The notes: generated from the sequence alone by a model not told the origin. A stretch of 64,000 nt of DNA from Roseococcus sp. (GCA_026414745.1 JAOAIK010000042.1:53404-117403), one strand, 5' to 3'; positions 48,271-57,247 are shown, counted from the first letter of the stretch. Program-made: numbers and translations.

Positions 48271-48774
48271 TCACATCAGCAGCCTTTCCTCCACCGCGGC
48301 GATGCCGGCACGGGCGCAGGCGTCGTCCTCCGCCCCGCCGGGCGCGCCGGAGATGCCCACCCCGCCCACGATCATGCCGCCCGCCTCCACCGGCACGCCG
48401 CCGCCCAGAAAGACGAAGCCCGGGATGTGGCGGATGGCGCTGTTCACCTGCCCCGCCTGGGTCAGCGCCGAGAGCTCCTCCGTCGAGGCGCGGAAGGAGA
48501 CGGCGGCGCGCGCCTTGCCGATCGCGGTCTCGGGCGTGTGGGGGCCGGCCAGCGCGTCGCGCAGCATCACCTGCGGCACGCCCATGCGGTCCACCACCGC
48601 GACCGCCACCTGGAAGCCCCGCGCGCGGCAGGCCTCCAGCGCGGCGCGCGCCAGATCGAGCGCGAGGCTCGGGGCCATCATCCGCATCGGGATGAAGTCC
48701 TCGGCCCGCGCGGGCGGCGCGGCGAGCGCGGCCAGCAGCGCCGCGGCGGTCAGGACAGGTGTTCTCATGCTCAT
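48271..48774 (-). CDS. GlcG/HbpS-family (haem-binding) periplasmic protein
   Basis: Signal peptide; VAVVDRMGVPQVMLRDALAGPHTPETAIGKARAAVSF; GGGVPVEAGGMIVGGVGISGAPGGAEDDACARAGI. Confidence 0.88.
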   Translation of the reverse strand: MSMRTPVLTAAALLAALAAPPARAEDFIPMRMMAPSLALDLARAALEACRARGFQVAVAVVDRMGVPQVMLRDALAGPHTPETAIGKARAAVSFRASTEELSALTQAGQVNSAIRHIPGFVFLGGGVPVEAGGMIVGGVGISGAPGGAEDDACARAGIAAVEERLLM

Positions 48775-49172
48775 CCTTCCTCCCTCATGGCCGGCGGCAG
48801 GCGCGCGAGCAGCGCCTCGGCCTGCTGCCAGAAGAACAGATCCGCCTGGTAGCCGATGATGCGGCCGATCTCGCGCCCCCCGACCACCAGCACGAAGGTC
48901 GGCGTGAAGCGCCAGTTGGCGAGGAAGCCGAGATCCTCCGGCAGGCCGCGCGCCACGTCCACGCGGCGCAGCGGCGCGCGCCGGCCGAGGTCGGAGAGGT
49001 TCCACGCGCTCTCGCCCACCTCGCGCAGCCAGCGCCGGCACCAGGCGCAGTCATGGCGCTCGAGCATGACGAGGCGCGGGCCGGCCGCCCAGGCGCGCGG
49101 CGCCGGCGCGAGCGGCACGGCGAGGGCGAGAATCCCCCGCCGCGCGAGGTCGCGGTTGATCGGCGCCTGCAT
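48771..49172 (-). CDS. Thioredoxin-like regulatory protein, SoxS-like
   Basis: RLVMLERHDCAWCRRWLREVG; FTPTFVLVVGGREIGRIIGYQADLFFWQQ. Confidence 0.82.
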   Translation of the reverse strand: MQAPINRDLARRGILALAVPLAPAPRAWAAGPRLVMLERHDCAWCRRWLREVGESAWNLSDLGRRAPLRRVDVARGLPEDLGFLANWRFTPTFVLVVGGREIGRIIGYQADLFFWQQAEALLARLPPAMREEG

Positions 49173-49293
49173 CCTCGCCCATCCTTTCGCGCTGTGCGGG
49201 AGGATTTCCCTCTGGACCTTCCCGTCGAGTTAGCTTTAGCTAGTTTGCACATAACGGGCCGCGGATGAAAGCGCGGCCAGGAGGAATCAGCTC
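49173..49293. promoter_or_regulatory. Divergent intergenic region with AT-rich island (soxS-like / cytochrome c-fccB-soxCD)
   Basis: Divergent starts 49172(-)/49294(+); TTAGCTTTAGCTAGTTTGCACATAAC with TAGCT-tt-AGCTA dyad (49231-49242); SD aggaggaa before 49294. Confidence 0.5.
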
Positions 49294-49590
49294 ATGCGCC
49301 TTGCCGCATCCGTGTTGACCCTTGGCCTGTTGGCCGCCGCGCCCGCGCCCGCGCAGGCGCCGGACGCCGCGCTGCTGGCCGGCGCCTGCCAGGGCTGCCA
49401 TGGCGTGGCCGGGGAGGGGGGGCACGGCATCCCCAGCATCAAGCAGCAGCAGACGCGCGCGGAGTTCGTCGCGGCCATGCGCGCCTTCCGCGGCAACGAA
49501 CGGCCGAACACCGTGATGGGCCGCATCACCCGCGGCTACACCGACGCCGAGATCGCGGCCCTCGCCGCGCATTTCGCCAAGCCCGAGTGA
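49294..49590 (+). CDS. Monohaem cytochrome c (FccA/SoxE-like partner of flavoprotein)
   Basis: Signal peptide, CQGCH, immediately upstream of FccB/SoxF-like gene. Confidence 0.87.
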   Translation: MRLAASVLTLGLLAAAPAPAQAPDAALLAGACQGCHGVAGEGGHGIPSIKQQQTRAEFVAAMRAFRGNERPNTVMGRITRGYTDAEIAALAAHFAKPE

Positions 49591-49603
49591 CGGAGGCCAC
49601 GCC

Positions 49604-50899
49604 ATGACGCTCCCTCGCCGCAGCCTGCTCGCCGCCGCCCCGGCCCTCGTCGCCTCCGCCCTCGCCGCGCCGCGCGCCGCCCGTGCCCAGGCGGGCGCGG
49701 GGCGCGTGGTCATCATCGGCGGCGGATTCGGCGGCGCCTCCGCCGCCCGCTTCGCGCGCGACCGCTTCCCGCAGCTCGATGTGACGCTGATCGAGCGCAG
49801 CCGCAGCTTCACCACCTGCCCCTACGGCAATCTCGTGCTCGCCGGGCGGCGCGACATGGCGAGTATCACCTTCGGCTACGAGCGCCTCGCCGCGCGCGGG
49901 GTGCGCGTGGTGCACCAGGCGGCGGTGGCGGTGGATGCGCAGGCGAAGCGCGTGCGCCTCGCCGACGGGGCGCAGGTGCCCTACGACAAGCTGATCGTCT
50001 CGCCGGGCATCGACCTGCGCTGGGGCGCGATCGAGGGCTATGACGAGGCGGCGAGCGCGCGCATGCCGCATGGCTGGATCCCCTCGCTGCAGCCGATCAG
50101 CCTGCTCGCCGCGCAGCTGCGCGCCATGCCCGATGGCGGCGTGTTCGTGATGGTGATCCCGGACAACCCCTTCCGCTGCCCGCCCGGGCCCTATGAGCGC
50201 ATCTCGATGGTCGCGGAGTATCTCAAGCGCCACAAGCCGCGCAGCAAGATCATCGCGCTCGATGCCAAGAACGGCTTCTCCAAGCAGCCGCTCTTCCAGG
50301 ACGCCTGGGCCGAGCTCTACCCCGGCATGGTGGAGTGGCGCGGCGCGTCCAACGACGGGCGGGTGGTGCGGGTGCGGCCCGCCGAGATGGAGGTGGAGAC
50401 CGAGTTCGGCGACCGCGTGAAGGGCGACGTGATCAATGTCATTCCGCCGCAGATGGCCGCCTCCATCGCGCGCGAGGCGGGGCTCGCGGCCGCCTCGGGG
50501 TGGTGCCCGATCCGTCCCACTACCTTCGAGAGCGCGCAGGTGCCCGACATACACGTGCTGGGCGATGCGACGGTTGCCGCGCCCATGCCGAAATCGGGGT
50601 TCGCCGCCTCCTCGCACGCCAAGCACGCGGTGGCCTGCATCGCCGCCGCGCTCTCGGGGCGCCCCGCGCCGCCGGCGGTGTTCTTCAACACCTGCTACAG
50701 CCATGTCGGCGACGACTACGGCATCTCCATCGTCGGCGTCTTCCGCGGCACGCCGGAGCGCATCATCGAGGTGGAGGGGGCGGGCGGCATCAGCCCGCGC
50801 AACGAGGTGCTGGGGGCGCGGGCACGCGAGTTCCGGCGGCTCGAGGCGCTGTATGCCGATGGCTGGTATGACGCGATCACCAACGAGATGTTCAGCTGA
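49604..50899 (+). CDS. Flavocytochrome c sulfide dehydrogenase flavoprotein (FccB/SoxF-like)
   Basis: Tat signal; VVIIGGGFGGASAARFARDRFPQLDVTLIERSRSFTTCPYGNLVL; TCYSHVGDDYGISIVGVF. Confidence 0.93.
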   Translation: MTLPRRSLLAAAPALVASALAAPRAARAQAGAGRVVIIGGGFGGASAARFARDRFPQLDVTLIERSRSFTTCPYGNLVLAGRRDMASITFGYERLAARGVRVVHQAAVAVDAQAKRVRLADGAQVPYDKLIVSPGIDLRWGAIEGYDEAASARMPHGWIPSLQPISLLAAQLRAMPDGGVFVMVIPDNPFRCPPGPYERISMVAEYLKRHKPRSKIIALDAKNGFSKQPLFQDAWAELYPGMVEWRGASNDGRVVRVRPAEMEVETEFGDRVKGDVINVIPPQMAASIAREAGLAAASGWCPIRPTTFESAQVPDIHVLGDATVAAPMPKSGFAASSHAKHAVACIAAALSGRPAPPAVFFNTCYSHVGDDYGISIVGVFRGTPERIIEVEGAGGISPRNEVLGARAREFRRLEALYADGWYDAITNEMFS

Positions 50900-50915
50900 G
50901 GAAGGGTAGGGACGC

Positions 50916-52184
50916 ATGAGGAGAGAGGGCGGGCTGGCCTCGCGGCGGGGCGTGATCGGGGCGGTGGCGGGGGCGGCGGCGACCCTTCCGACCGGGGCGC
51001 TCCGCGCCGCCGGGAATCCGGACAACCTTCCGCCCAATCTGCCCGAATGGGGGCGCAGCCTTGGGCCCGGCGTGATCGAGGAGACCTACGGCACGCGCTC
51101 GCGCCACGAGAAGGCGGTGCGCCGCTATGTGCCCTGGCTCACGCCCGATCGCGTCTCCTCCGTCTCCTTCACGCCGCTCGCCGAGATGCATGGCATTATC
51201 ACGCCCTCGGGCCTGCATTTCGAGCGCCATCACGGCGGGGTGCCGGACATCGACCCCGCCGACTATCGGCTGATGATCCACGGCATGGTGGAGCGGCCGC
51301 TGATCTTTACCCTCGAGGACCTGAAGCGGATGCCGCAGGTCTCGCGCATCCACTTCATCGAGTGTCCGGCCAATGGCGGCATGGAGTGGCGCGGAGCGCA
51401 GATGTCGGGCGTGCAGTTCACCCACGGCATGCTCTCCTGCTCCGAATGGACCGGGGTGCCGCTCAAGTTCTTGCTCGCCCAGGCGGGGCTGCGCCCGGGC
51501 GCCTCCTGGCTGCTGGCCGAGGGCGGCGACGCTTCGCACATGACGCGCTCGGTGCCGCTGCTGAAGGCGCTGGACGACGCCATTATTGCCTATGGCCAGA
51601 ATGGGGAGGCGGTGCGGCCGCAGCAGGGCTACCCGGTGCGCCTCGTGCTGCCCGGTTACGAGGGTAACATGTGGGTGAAGTGGCTGCGCCGGATCGAGGT
51701 GGGCGACCGTCCCTGGTTCACCCGCTGGGAGACGCGCACTTACACCGACCTGATGCCTGACGGGCTCTCGCGCCAGTTCACCTTCGTCAACGAGGTGAAC
51801 AGCGTGATCACCTACCCCTGCCCCGAGAAGCCGCTGAGAGGCAGGCCGGGCTTCGTGGAGATTGTGGGCCTCGCCTGGTCCGGCGCGGGGCGCATCACCC
51901 GCGTGGACGTGAGCGTGGACGGTGGCGACAACTGGCGCACGGCCGAACTCCAGGACCCTGTTCTGCCCAAGGCGCTGACACGCTTCCGCATCCCCTGGGA
52001 GTGGCGCGACGGGCAGACGGCCTTCCTCCAGAGCCGCGCGATGGACGAGACGGGCCGCGTGCAGCCCACCATCACCGCGCTGCGCGCCGCGCGCGGCACC
52101 GAGAGCATCTACCACAAGAACAGCATCCATACCTGGCTGGTCGAGCGCGACGGGACGGTGGTGAATGTGCAGATCGATGCGTAG
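50916..52184 (+). CDS. soxC: Sulfane dehydrogenase molybdopterin subunit SoxC
   Basis: Sulfite oxidase family; IHFIECPANGGMEWRGAQMSGVQFTHGMLSCSEWTGVPLKFLL. Confidence 0.95.
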   Translation: MRREGGLASRRGVIGAVAGAAATLPTGALRAAGNPDNLPPNLPEWGRSLGPGVIEETYGTRSRHEKAVRRYVPWLTPDRVSSVSFTPLAEMHGIITPSGLHFERHHGGVPDIDPADYRLMIHGMVERPLIFTLEDLKRMPQVSRIHFIECPANGGMEWRGAQMSGVQFTHGMLSCSEWTGVPLKFLLAQAGLRPGASWLLAEGGDASHMTRSVPLLKALDDAIIAYGQNGEAVRPQQGYPVRLVLPGYEGNMWVKWLRRIEVGDRPWFTRWETRTYTDLMPDGLSRQFTFVNEVNSVITYPCPEKPLRGRPGFVEIVGLAWSGAGRITRVDVSVDGGDNWRTAELQDPVLPKALTRFRIPWEWRDGQTAFLQSRAMDETGRVQPTITALRAARGTESIYHKNSIHTWLVERDGTVVNVQIDA

Positions 52185-52920
52185 CGCCCTGCTCTCCGCT
52201 GTGGCGGCATTCGCGCTGGGCGGACTTGCCATCGCGCAGCCCGTCGATGTGGCCCGCCTCTACCGCCCCTTCGAGGCCCCGCCGGGCGATCGAACCCGCG
52301 CCGATGTGCCCTGGCCCGCGCCGTCCCTGCCGCCGCTGCCCGCGCCCTTGCCGGGGCTCGGCCGCCCTGCCAGCCCGGCCGAGATCGCCGGTTGGGACAT
52401 CGCGGTGCGCGGTGACGGGCGCAACCTGCCCCCCGGACGGGGCACCGCGAAGGAGGGCGAGGAGCTCTACCTCCAGCACTGCGCCTCCTGTCACGGCGAC
52501 TTCGGCGAGGGAATCGATCGCTGGCCTGCGCTGATGGGCGGGCGCGGCAGCCTGCGCAGCGACCAGCCGCGGCGCACCGTGGGCAGCTTCTGGCAGCACG
52601 CCCCGGCGGTGTTCGACTATGTGCGCCGCGCCATGCCCTACACCGCGCCGCAGAGCCTCACCAACGAGGAATATTACGCCATCACCGCCTACATCCTGCA
52701 CCTCAACGAGCTGGTGGGCGAGGACGAGGTGATGGACCGCGACACGCTCCCGCGAGTCGAGATGCCCAACCGTGACGGCTTCGTGCTGGAGGCGCGGCCT
52801 GACACGCCGAATACCGCCTGCATGACCAATTGCCGCGAGGGCCGGCCCGTGCGCGTGACTATGGACAGCCGCCAGTTCGTGCCGCCAGGCTCCGGCTCGG
52901 GAACCGATCAGCCAGAGTAG
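52177..52920 (+). CDS. soxD: SoxD-like cytochrome c subunit (single CxxCH)
   Basis: GEELYLQHCASCHGDFGEGIDRWPALMGGRGSL; NEEYYAITAYILHLN; directly downstream of soxC. Confidence 0.9.
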   Translation: MRSALLSAVAAFALGGLAIAQPVDVARLYRPFEAPPGDRTRADVPWPAPSLPPLPAPLPGLGRPASPAEIAGWDIAVRGDGRNLPPGRGTAKEGEELYLQHCASCHGDFGEGIDRWPALMGGRGSLRSDQPRRTVGSFWQHAPAVFDYVRRAMPYTAPQSLTNEEYYAITAYILHLNELVGEDEVMDRDTLPRVEMPNRDGFVLEARPDTPNTACMTNCREGRPVRVTMDSRQFVPPGSGSGTDQPE

Positions 52921-52947
52921 CCGGCGGCGAAGGGAAGGGAGGAGACG

Positions 52948-53403
52948 ATGGCCAGGAAGCTGGGACGGCGCGGTGGGATCGCGGCGCTCGCCGCCGCCGG
53001 GGCGGCACTGCCCGCCATGGCACAGCCCGCGCCAGTGGAGAAGATCCTTTACCACCTCAACATGCCGGGCGGCGAGGAGTTCGCCTACTACCGCCAGATG
53101 CTGGTGAATGTGCAGAACCACCTCACCGTGCTCACGCCGGGCCGCTTCGACCTGCGCATCGTCATGCACGGGCCGGGCATCAACCTGCTGCGCTTCGCCG
53201 CGCGGAACGATCCCCAGATCGCTGCCATGGTGGACGAACTCAAGCTCGCGGGCGTGCGCTTCGAGATCTGCCGCATCACGCTGCAGCGCGGGAACATCCC
53301 GCTCGCCCAGCTCTATGACGCGAGCGAGGACGACTTGGTGCCGAGCGGCGTGGGCCAGATCGGCAAGCTGCAGCACCAGGGCTTCGCCTACCTCAAGATC
53401 TGA
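52948..53403 (+). CDS. Exported DsrE/F-like protein
   Basis: Tat-like leader MARKLGRRGGIAALAAAGAALPAMAQ; KILYHLNMPGGEEFAYYRQMLVNVQNHL; VRFEICRITLQRGN. Confidence 0.8.
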   Translation: MARKLGRRGGIAALAAAGAALPAMAQPAPVEKILYHLNMPGGEEFAYYRQMLVNVQNHLTVLTPGRFDLRIVMHGPGINLLRFAARNDPQIAAMVDELKLAGVRFEICRITLQRGNIPLAQLYDASEDDLVPSGVGQIGKLQHQGFAYLKI

Positions 53404-54118
53404 GGGCCGCGGCCCCGCGCAGCACCGCCTCGGCCTCGGCGGTGTAGCCGCCTTGCGCGTCGTGGAGCACGAGGCCGGGCAGCACGCGGTCCGGCCCGCG
53501 CCCGCCGCGCCGCGCCTGCAGCAGGATGCGCTTCGCCGCCAGCCCCGCGCGCGGCCAGAGCGGCAGCAGCGTCAGCGCGCCGCAGCGCGCGGCCTTGAGG
53601 GCGGCCGCCGCATCGGCGAGCCGCGCCGCCGGCAGCACCAGCGAGAGCGTGCCCAGATGCCGCAGCGGCGCGGCCAGCGCCGCCACCCAGGCCGCGAGCG
53701 GCAGCGCCTCATGCGTCGCGGCGGCGCGGCGCGCGCTGGGGGGCGGCGTGCCGCCGGCCCACCAGGGCGGGTTGGCGAAGGCGTGGTCGCAGCGGGGCAG
53801 GGGGCCCGGCGCGCGCAGATCGGCCGCGCGCACATCCGCCGCGACGCCGTTCGCCGCCGCGTTGCGCGCCGCGAGCGCGGCGAGCTCCGTCTCGCGCTCG
53901 ATGGCGATGACGGCGATCCCCGGCACCCGCGCGGCGAGGCAGAGGAAGGCCGGGCCTGCGCCGCAGCCCATCTCCAGCACCGTCTCTCCCGGTTGCGCGG
54001 GGACGAAGGCCGCGAGCAGCACCGGGTCCGTCGTCGCGCGCAGCCCCTCGCGCGGCTGCGCGAGGCGCACGCGCCCGCCGAGCAGCCGGTCCTCGCCGGG
54101 CGGATCAGAGCCCGGCAT
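53393..54118 (-). CDS. tRNA1(Val) (adenine-N6)-methyltransferase-like / class I SAM methyltransferase
   Basis: GRVRLAQPREGLRATTDPVLLAAFVPAQPGETVLEMGCGAG; FANPPWW. Confidence 0.87.
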   Translation of the reverse strand: MPGSDPPGEDRLLGGRVRLAQPREGLRATTDPVLLAAFVPAQPGETVLEMGCGAGPAFLCLAARVPGIAVIAIERETELAALAARNAAANGVAADVRAADLRAPGPLPRCDHAFANPPWWAGGTPPPSARRAAATHEALPLAAWVAALAAPLRHLGTLSLVLPAARLADAAAALKAARCGALTLLPLWPRAGLAAKRILLQARRGGRGPDRVLPGLVLHDAQGGYTAEAEAVLRGAAALRS

Positions 54119-54302
54119 CGGCCAGGATGCGCCGCGCGCGCGCCGCGTCCTCGCCGCGCACGGCGAGGCGCTGGGGAAACAGGCCGGGCCCGAGCGCGGC
54201 GAGCTGCTGGTCGAGCAGCACCGCCTCGATCCCCGCATCGCGCAGCAGCGCGGCGAGGAACTGCATCCGCACCGGCTCCGCGCCCTCGGCCACCACCACC
54301 AT
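54105..54302 (-). CDS. DUF2007-like small protein (putative signal transducing)
   Basis: 65 aa; RMQFLAALLRDAGIEAVLLDQQLAALG...RLAVRGEDAARARRILADAG. Confidence 0.8.
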   Translation of the reverse strand: MVVVAEGAEPVRMQFLAALLRDAGIEAVLLDQQLAALGPGLFPQRLAVRGEDAARARRILADAGL

Positions 54303-54363
54303 CGCGCGCTCTCTTGCGGGGCCCTTCCTTGTCGCTACCTGAGGCGGTGGGTATCCTGCGGGC

Positions 54364-55458
54364 ATGGGCCACGGGGTCAAGGCCGGAAGGGAACAGGGGC
54401 GGGGCAGCGTGGCCGGAGTGATCGAAGCAGGCAGGGACGGGGCAGGCCGGGACGGGGCGGCGCGGTGGCGCGCCGAGGGCGAGGATGCGCTGAAGCGCCT
54501 CACCGCGCTGGTGGCCGATGATCTCGCCCGCTGCAACCGGCTCATCGTCGAGCGCATGCACAGCCCCGTCGCGCTCATCCCGCAGCTCGCGGCGCATCTG
54601 GTTTCGGCCGGCGGCAAGCGGCTTCGCCCCGTGCTCACCCTCGCCGCGTCGCGGCTGTGCGGCTACGCCGGGGATCGCCATGTGGCCCTGGCGGCGTGCG
54701 TGGAGTTCATCCACACCGCCACGCTGCTGCATGACGACGTGGTGGACGAGAGCGCACTCCGCCGCGGCCAGGCCAGCGCCAACGCGCTGTTCGGCAACAA
54801 GCCCTCGGTGCTGGTCGGCGATTTCCTCTTCGCCCGGGCCTTTCGCCTGATGGTGGAGGACGGCGAGCTCGAGGTGATGCGCATCCTCTCCACCGCGGCG
54901 GCGACCCTCGCCGAGGGCGAGGTGCTGCAACTCCTCATCCAGAACGACCTTGCCACCAGCGAGGCGCAGTATCTCGAGGTGGTCGAGGGCAAGACCGCCT
55001 CCCTCTTCGCTGCGGCCACGCGGCTCGGCGCGGTGGTGGCGGGCCGCCCGCCGGAGGAGGCGGAGGCGCTGGACGCCTATGGCCGGAACCTCGGCATCGC
55101 CTTCCAACTCGTGGACGACGCGCTGGACTACGCGGCCGAGCAGGCACTGCTCGGCAAGACGGTGGGCGATGATTTCCGCGAGGGAAAGATCACGCTGCCC
55201 GTGCTGATCGCCTTCCACGCGGGGGACGCGGCCGAGCAGGGCTTCTGGCGGCGCACCATCGAGGAGCGCGACCAGCGCGAGGGCGACCTGGCGGAGGCGC
55301 AGCGCCTCATGGCCCGCCACCGCGCGGTGGAGCGCACGGTGGAGCGCGCCGCCGCTTATGGCGAGATCGCGCTGCGCGCGCTGGCGGGCTTCCCCGCGAA
55401 CCCCTACCGCGAGGCGCTGGCCGAGGTGGTGCGCTTCTGCATCGGTCGCGCGCGCTGA
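54364..55458 (+). CDS. ispB: Polyprenyl (octaprenyl) diphosphate synthase
   Basis: GGKRLRPVLTL, FIHTATLLHDDVVDESALRRG, LVDDALDY. Confidence 0.93.
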   Translation: MGHGVKAGREQGRGSVAGVIEAGRDGAGRDGAARWRAEGEDALKRLTALVADDLARCNRLIVERMHSPVALIPQLAAHLVSAGGKRLRPVLTLAASRLCGYAGDRHVALAACVEFIHTATLLHDDVVDESALRRGQASANALFGNKPSVLVGDFLFARAFRLMVEDGELEVMRILSTAAATLAEGEVLQLLIQNDLATSEAQYLEVVEGKTASLFAAATRLGAVVAGRPPEEAEALDAYGRNLGIAFQLVDDALDYAAEQALLGKTVGDDFREGKITLPVLIAFHAGDAAEQGFWRRTIEERDQREGDLAEAQRLMARHRAVERTVERAAAYGEIALRALAGFPANPYREALAEVVRFCIGRAR

Positions 55459-55474
55459 GGGGCGGTGCCTCAGC
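55454..55474. terminator. Bidirectional hairpin GCTGAGG-ggcggtg-CCTCAGC containing both stop codons
   Basis: 7-bp perfect stem; IspB TGA (55456-55458) and DsbA-family TCA (55470-55472) lie in opposite arms. Confidence 0.5.
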
Positions 55475-56084
55475 CGCCGGCCAGCGCCACCTCGATCAGG
55501 CGTTCCAGCACCTCGGGCTCCTGCGCGCCGGCGATGGCGTGCTGGCCCTCGACCAGGAAGCAGGGCACCCCGTTGATGCCGAGGCGATGGGCGCGGAGGT
55601 TCTCCACATGCACCCATTCCGTCTCGGCGCCGGAGGCGAGGAAGCGGCGCGCCTCGGCCTCGTCGAAGCCCTCCTCGGCGGCGAGGGCGGCGAGCAGCGC
55701 GTGCTGGCCGATGTCCTGGCCCTCGCTGAAATACGCCGCGAAGATACGGCCGATCAGCCCTTCCACCGGCCCGCGCAGCGCAGCCCAGCGGATCAGCCGG
55801 TGGCCGTCGAGGCTCGAGGAGATGCGCCGCATGAGCTCGAAGCGGAAGAGCAGCCCCTCGGCGCGGCCGAGTTCGGCGATGGTGCCGTGCAGGCGGCGCG
55901 CGCGCTCCTCGCCGCCGAACTTGCGCGTCAGCCAGTCCTGGCGGGGGATGCCGCCCGGGGCGATGTCAGGGTTGAGCAGGAAGGGGCGCCAGTGCAGCTC
56001 GGGTTGCAGCTCGGGCCGCGCGGCCAGCACCCGCTGCAGGCGCCGGATTCCCAGCCAGCACCAGGGGCAGACGAGATCGAACAC
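55470..56084 (-). CDS. DsbA family oxidoreductase (FrnE-like); true start uncertain
   Basis: FDLVCPWCWLGIRRLQRVLA; GINGVPCFLVEGQHAIAGAQEPEVLERLI. Confidence 0.88.
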   Translation of the reverse strand: MFDLVCPWCWLGIRRLQRVLAARPELQPELHWRPFLLNPDIAPGGIPRQDWLTRKFGGEERARRLHGTIAELGRAEGLLFRFELMRRISSSLDGHRLIRWAALRGPVEGLIGRIFAAYFSEGQDIGQHALLAALAAEEGFDEAEARRFLASGAETEWVHVENLRAHRLGINGVPCFLVEGQHAIAGAQEPEVLERLIEVALAGG

Positions 56085-56170
56085 GATCTCGACCGAGAGT
56101 CGCGGCCGGGGTGGCGCCAGGACGTTCCCCCCGCCATTGTAGCTGCCCGCGCGCCGAAGGGTAAGGATGC

Positions 56171-57247
56171 ATGGACACGCAGGAGGGGCTGACCCGGCTG
56201 ATCGGGCTGATGGCGGCGGTGGCGCTCGGAGTGGCGGGGTTCCTGGTGCTGCAGCCCTTCATCTCGGCGCTGCTATGGGCGGTGATCCTCGTCTTCTGCA
56301 CCTGGCCGGCCTATCGCGCGCTGACGGACCGGCTGCGCCTCGGCCCCGGCACGGCGGCGCTGGTGATGGTGGCGGCGGAGTTCCTGCTGCTCGGCCTGCC
56401 GCTGCTCTTCGCCGCGCCGGTGCGGCGGGAGGACATCGAGGGCATTCGTGCCTGGATCGAGCGCGTGCTCTCCGAGGGCCTGCCCGATCTCTCGGGCCTG
56501 TTCCTCGCCATCCCGCTGGTCGGCGGGCAGATCAACGACTGGTGGAACTCGCTGGCGGGCGACAGCTCGCATCTCATCGCCACGCTGCGGCCCTATTCGG
56601 GGCCGGTGGCGCAGTTCCTGCTGGGGCTGCTGCTCGCGGTGCTCTCGGGCATCGCGGAGATGCTGCTGGCCATTGCCCTGGCCTTCTTCCTCTACCGCGA
56701 CGGGCCCGCCATCGCCCGGCACGGCTTTCTGCTGCTGCAGCGGCTGGCGGGCGCGCAGGCGGCGCATCTGTGGGAACTGACGGGCAACGTCACGCGTGGC
56801 GTCGTGTATGGGCTGCTGGGCACGGCCATCGTGCAGGGCTTCATGACGGCCTTCGGGCTGTGGATCGCGGGCGTGCCGCAGCCGGTTCTGCTGGGCGTGA
56901 TCGCGGGGGTGATCTCCATCCTGCCGGTGGGGGCGCCGCTCGTGTGGATTCCGGCCGCGATCTGGCTCTTCGCCACCGACAAGATCGGCTGGGGGCTGTT
57001 CATGCTGGCCTATGGGGCGCTCGGCATCTCCTCGGTGGACAACGTGATCCGGCCCTGGCTGATCTCGCGCGGGGCCGATCTGCCGCTGCTGCTGACGCTG
57101 CTGGGGGCGCTGGGCGGGGTCTTCGCCTTCGGCTTCCTCGGCCTGTTCCTGGGGCCGGTGGTGCTGGCGGTGGGCTACGCCCTGCTGCTCGACTGGGTGC
57201 GGGAGGGGCAGGATCAGGCTTCCAACCCGCCGCCGCCGCCCCTATAG
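56171..57247 (+). CDS. AI-2E family transporter / PerM-like permease
   Basis: GLLGTAIVQGFMTAFGLWIAGVPQPVLLGVIAGVISILPVGAPLVWIPAAIWL. Confidence 0.92.
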   Translation: MDTQEGLTRLIGLMAAVALGVAGFLVLQPFISALLWAVILVFCTWPAYRALTDRLRLGPGTAALVMVAAEFLLLGLPLLFAAPVRREDIEGIRAWIERVLSEGLPDLSGLFLAIPLVGGQINDWWNSLAGDSSHLIATLRPYSGPVAQFLLGLLLAVLSGIAEMLLAIALAFFLYRDGPAIARHGFLLLQRLAGAQAAHLWELTGNVTRGVVYGLLGTAIVQGFMTAFGLWIAGVPQPVLLGVIAGVISILPVGAPLVWIPAAIWLFATDKIGWGLFMLAYGALGISSVDNVIRPWLISRGADLPLLLTLLGALGGVFAFGFLGLFLGPVVLAVGYALLLDWVREGQDQASNPPPPPL

